64,000 nt of DNA from contig CAWIJL010000011.1 of NCBI GenBank assembly GCA_963836405.1, positions 62,001 through 126,000 of the forward strand. The letters are read 5' to 3'. Positions 61,245-64,000 of the stretch are shown here, piece by piece. The translations under genes were made by a program, and so were the position numbers. This DNA is from CAWIJJ01 sp963836405 (GTDB taxonomy: Bacteria; Acidobacteriota; Terriglobia; Bryobacterales; Bryobacteraceae). The notes beneath the pieces are model-generated. The model searched no databases, had not been told where the DNA came from, and saw nothing but the letters and a program-made list of their open reading frames with translations. The number at the start of each line of letters is the position of its first letter. Position 1 is the stretch's first letter.

Positions 61245-62177
61245 ATGAGAAACGAACAGAATTCCGCGAGTTTCGGCGATTATTTGCATGCGCTGGCGTT
61301 CCGCGTCCTGCACGAGGATCGGGTGCTGCAGCCGAGGCGTGCGTCGTTGTTCGAGACGGAGCGGGCGGGGCTGGAGGAGGATCGGGAGCCAGCCCGAATC
61401 GAAGTCGCCGAACTGCTTCGTCCATCCGGTGTGGTGCCTGTCCCGTTGGAATCGGGGAACACGCCGCTGGCGTTGCCCGCCACCGCTGGGGCGCCAAGGG
61501 CTGGCCTCGTTGCGGAGGCCGAGCCGCCGAAGTTGCAGCGTGGGCCGCGGCCGGATTCGCGGATTGCTCCGGAGGTCGAGCCTGTAGTATCGCGAGGTGA
61601 GGGCACCGGCAATACGCCCGGAGATCCCGTTTCATCCACGCCGCTCCGCACCAGCGTCGAAGTCATACGGACCGCGATCGCGCGCGAGCGTCTACGTGTT
61701 GTTCCTGAACCTTCACCCACTCCGGACGTGCCGAAGCGTGTGGCGGAGAGCCCCGCGGCTAAGCGCCCGTCGACCCCGCCGGCACCGCAGGATGCTAAGC
61801 GCGCGCAACGGCAGTCGCCCGAGACCGTAGAGGTCGCAGTCCGCGTAGCTTCGCCGCCCGCCGAGATTACGCAAACTATCCGGACCGAGGAGAAGGCTGC
61901 CCCGATGCCGGCCCCGATGCCGCCGCGGCGGAGAGAGCCGCCGCAGGCCCAGGCCGTGCTGATGGCGCGGGCCGCTCCCGAGACGCGCCTCCTCACGCCG
62001 CTATTCACGCATCCTCCGCGCGCCAACCAGGAAGAGACAACTGTCGAGATCAGTATCGGGCGGCTGGAGATCCGCGGCGCTCAAACGACTCCCTCCGCAC
62101 CGCCGCGAACTCCTCCCCGGCAGCCGGAAGTCTCTCTCAAGGAATATCTCAACCGAAATGCCGGGGGACGCTCATGA
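61245..62177 (+). CDS. eCIS locus proline-rich protein, mostly disordered
   Basis: 310 residues, starting 5 bp after the previous gene. The first 40 residues (NSASFGDYLHALAFRVLHED) and last 50 (EETTVEISIGRLEIRGAQTT and VSLKEYLNRNAGGRS) look ordered. Residues about 60-240 are low in complexity (Pro, Ala, Arg, Glu). The C-terminal SIGRLEIR element recurs in proteins encoded between tube and Afp16-like genes in such loci. Role unknown: linker or tail-assembly protein. Its stop overlaps the next start. Confidence 0.75.
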   Translation: MRNEQNSASFGDYLHALAFRVLHEDRVLQPRRASLFETERAGLEEDREPARIEVAELLRPSGVVPVPLESGNTPLALPATAGAPRAGLVAEAEPPKLQRGPRPDSRIAPEVEPVVSRGEGTGNTPGDPVSSTPLRTSVEVIRTAIARERLRVVPEPSPTPDVPKRVAESPAAKRPSTPPAPQDAKRAQRQSPETVEVAVRVASPPAEITQTIRTEEKAAPMPAPMPPRRREPPQAQAVLMARAAPETRLLTPLFTHPPRANQEETTVEISIGRLEIRGAQTTPSAPPRTPPRQPEVSLKEYLNRNAGGRS

Positions 62178-63448
62178 GCAATGCGCTGGCAGTCGCCACG
62201 GTGACCACAGCGCTGGCGCAGATCGTGCGCACGGCGGCGCAATCGACGGTGGCCGGCTCCGACGTCCTGACCGAACGGCCCGACACGGTTGCGCTGACCA
62301 ATCCGCGCGTCCGCCTCTTCCTGTACCACGTTCTCCCCAACTCAGCGCTACGCAACAACGATCTGCCGACCCGCACCGCAACCGGAATCGCCACAAAGCG
62401 ACCGACGATAGCGCTCGACCTGCGCTACATGCTCGCGTTCTACGGAAACGAAGCGGCGCTGGAGCCGCAGCTCATGTTGGGCGCGGTGGTTCGCGACATG
62501 CACGCGAAACCGGTACTCACCCGCGACATCATCCTCAACGCGATTGCCAGCCAGCCGTTTCTCACCACCTCCAATCTCGCGGATTCCATCGAGCAGGTGA
62601 AGATTACGCCCCTGGCCATGGAGTTGGAGGAGCTATCCAAACTTTGGTCGGTGCTCTACCAGACACCGTACGCGCTCACGGTGGCGTACCAAGTGAGCGT
62701 GCTGCTGATTGAAAGCGTCGATCCGGTTACGCCCGTGTTGCCTGTGCTGCGACGCGGCGATCAGGATCGCGGTGTGGAAACCGTGCTGGGCGCGTTCCCG
62801 CTGCTCGATAGCATCCACGTGGGAGAGGTCGCGGACCTCATCGAAAGGCTCAAGCTGCCATCCTACCCGAGTGCTCGCATGGGGGCGATTCTGACGGTAC
62901 GCGGACGCAACCTGAGCGGAGATACGGTAAAGCTGAGCTTCAGGCATTTCCTGCTGCCCACGCCGATAATCGTAACGATTCTTCCGGCGAACCGCACGGA
63001 CACACAAATAATTTTTGCGCTACCAAGCGGCGCCGCCGCCGATGCCGCGTGGCCGGCCGGAGTGTACAGCGTCGAGTTGACTCTTACCACGCCGGGGGGA
63101 GACCGCACCAGCAATCGGATTCCCTTGACGCTGGCGCCGCAAATCACAGGCATCACGCCCGCGAGCCCGATTGCGGGCTCCGGGACGGACCTTACGCTGA
63201 CGGTGACGTGCAGTCCGCAGGTGCGGCCGGAGCAACTTACGGAAGCTCTGTTCGCCGGCCGCGAAATTCCCGCGGAAGCGCATGCAGTGGCGATCGGGTC
63301 GGTCGATTTCATCGTGGTGAATGCACCGGCCGTAAACCAGGAATTGCTTCGCTTACGCGTGGACGGTGTGGATTCCCTACCGTTCGTGCTGTCCGGCACT
63401 CCGCCGCTGCCCAGCTTCGACACTGCACAGCAGGTGACGATCACATGA
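62174..63448 (+). CDS. DUF4255 (Afp16/Pvc16-like) tail terminator protein with C-terminal Ig/IPT-like region
   Basis: 424 residues. The DUF4255 domain covers residues 1-190: ALAVATVTTALAQIVRTAAQ, NPRVRLFLYHVLPNSALRNN, RPTIALDLRYMLAFYGNEAA and TPYALTVAYQVSVLLIES. Afp16-like proteins cap the tail and fix tube length. The C-terminal half has two IPT/TIG-like beta domains (GAILTVRGRNLSGDTVKLSF; PQITGITPASPIAGSGTDLT), which is longer than the ~290-residue Afp16. It overlaps the ATPase gene by 4 bp. Confidence 0.92.
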   Translation: MSNALAVATVTTALAQIVRTAAQSTVAGSDVLTERPDTVALTNPRVRLFLYHVLPNSALRNNDLPTRTATGIATKRPTIALDLRYMLAFYGNEAALEPQLMLGAVVRDMHAKPVLTRDIILNAIASQPFLTTSNLADSIEQVKITPLAMELEELSKLWSVLYQTPYALTVAYQVSVLLIESVDPVTPVLPVLRRGDQDRGVETVLGAFPLLDSIHVGEVADLIERLKLPSYPSARMGAILTVRGRNLSGDTVKLSFRHFLLPTPIIVTILPANRTDTQIIFALPSGAAADAAWPAGVYSVELTLTTPGGDRTSNRIPLTLAPQITGITPASPIAGSGTDLTLTVTCSPQVRPEQLTEALFAGREIPAEAHAVAIGSVDFIVVNAPAVNQELLRLRVDGVDSLPFVLSGTPPLPSFDTAQQVTIT

Positions 63449-64000
63449 TCCCGGCTGCCGAGCAATCCTGGTCGCAGCAGAACGATGCGTACTTGTCGGC
63501 GTCGCTCGAATGGCTGCGCCTGCGTCTGCAGCGGCTGGCGTCGAGGGACGCAGCTCCCGTAGTGTCGCGGGAAGAACCGGAGGAATGTCCGCCCCCACGG
63601 CCGCACTACAACTGGTTGGCGCAGTGGCTGTTCGGGTTGGAACCCGCATCCGCACCTGAGCCGAAGAAGAAGCGTAAGACCGAACCGCCACCCCCCGCGC
63701 CCGATTGGGACCAGGCGATCGCCGACGCAGACGCTCGGATGAAGAGAGCGGAGGCGATGGATCCGCCGCCGGCGCTGGTGATCCTGGCAAAACGATTCGG
63801 CCTGACACGGCTGGAGCGCGACATTCTGCTACTGTGTGCCGCGATCGATTTAGACAGCGGGATGAGCGCGCTGTGCGGCCGCGCGCAAGGCGATGCGGGG
63901 CGCGGGCCGACGTTCGCGCTGTGTCTCGCGCTGTTCGACGGCCCGGCATGGGATGTGATGTCCCCGGAGCGTCCGCTGCGTTTTTGGCGGCTGATCGAAA
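63445..64000 (+). CDS. AAA+ ATPase of the eCIS locus (Afp15-like), 5' part
   Basis: 185 codons are visible and the frame is still open at the window end. The start overlaps the DUF4255 gene stop (ATGA). The N-terminal domain shows YLSASLEWLRLRLQRLA, a Pro/Lys-rich linker, then LAKRFGLTRLERDILLLCAA and LFDGPAWDVMSPERPLRFWR, the winged-helix-type region preceding the AAA+ core in Afp15/Pvc15 ATPases. Walker motifs lie outside the window. The ATPase is thought to help tail assembly or payload loading. Confidence 0.92.
   Translation, partial: MIPAAEQSWSQQNDAYLSASLEWLRLRLQRLASRDAAPVVSREEPEECPPPRPHYNWLAQWLFGLEPASAPEPKKKRKTEPPPPAPDWDQAIADADARMKRAEAMDPPPALVILAKRFGLTRLERDILLLCAAIDLDSGMSALCGRAQGDAGRGPTFALCLALFDGPAWDVMSPERPLRFWRLIE

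Noticed and set aside
58437..64000. Prophage or type VI secretion system
   Set aside because: Tail sheath and tube occur with DUF4255 and Afp15-like ATPase genes, which mark eCIS; no capsid, terminase, integrase or Tss membrane-complex gene is seen.

Overview
The window reads as a GC-rich chromosomal segment of an Acidobacteriota-type bacterium, most likely a Solibacter/Bryobacter relative. This placement is inferred from gene content: an ADOP-type MacB/FtsX permease, a VWFA-related secreted protein of the acidobacterial kind, a DUF2911 protein, RGGGG-rich secreted proteins and a large sodium:solute symporter. No rRNA or complete tRNA is present to confirm it.

Regions 1-28 kb and 36-45 kb are mostly ordinary chromosome. 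They hold a truncated ADOP permease, a VOC protein, three small secreted proteins (one a degenerate M48-like protein), purQ-purL-purF followed by hutH, a GNAT enzyme and a secreted GH3 glycosidase, a Tat-exported molybdenum hydroxylase pair, a DUF2911 protein, an SSS symporter, a VWA protein and an exported RraA-like protein. A non-coding array of six imperfect ~144-bp repeats (21.8-22.65 kb) precedes a TPR protein. Later come a cysteine desulfurase/MnmA pair, a SAM hydroxide adenosyltransferase and a ftcD-hutU-hutI operon. That operon lies 30 kb from hutH but completes the histidine-to-glutamate route.

Region 23.8-36.8 kb is a complete-looking Tad (Flp) pilus locus in two divergent halves. 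The minus-strand half encodes a LuxR-type regulator, two TadE-like minor pilins, a TadG-like VWA protein and a TonB-like membrane protein. The plus-strand half encodes a possible PilZ-like protein, two short Flp pilins below 60 residues, CpaB, the CpaC secretin, TadZ, TadA, TadB, TadC, a J-domain protein and the TadV prepilin peptidase. Many junctions overlap by 4 bp.

Region 45.1-57.5 kb is a graveyard of mobile DNA: 51-bp tandem repeats, a truncated group II intron joined to an IS21 remnant, an intact-looking IS5/IS1182-type element inside istB, an IS4-type fragment, a DUF433 protein beside a possible toxin remnant, decayed duplicated fragments, an IS630 element, and an ISL3 element that beheads a CehA/McbA-type metallohydrolase. 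Two unrelated elements sit at CTAG, and in both the transposase stop codon is supplied by the target site.

From 57.5 kb, after a detached tRNA 3'-end fragment, an extracellular contractile injection system (eCIS) locus begins: small winged-helix-like protein, sheath, tube, gp51-like zinc-ribbon protein, proline-rich protein, DUF4255/Afp16-like protein and the N-terminus of an Afp15-like AAA+ ATPase. It runs off the right edge, and is the most interesting functional system here.
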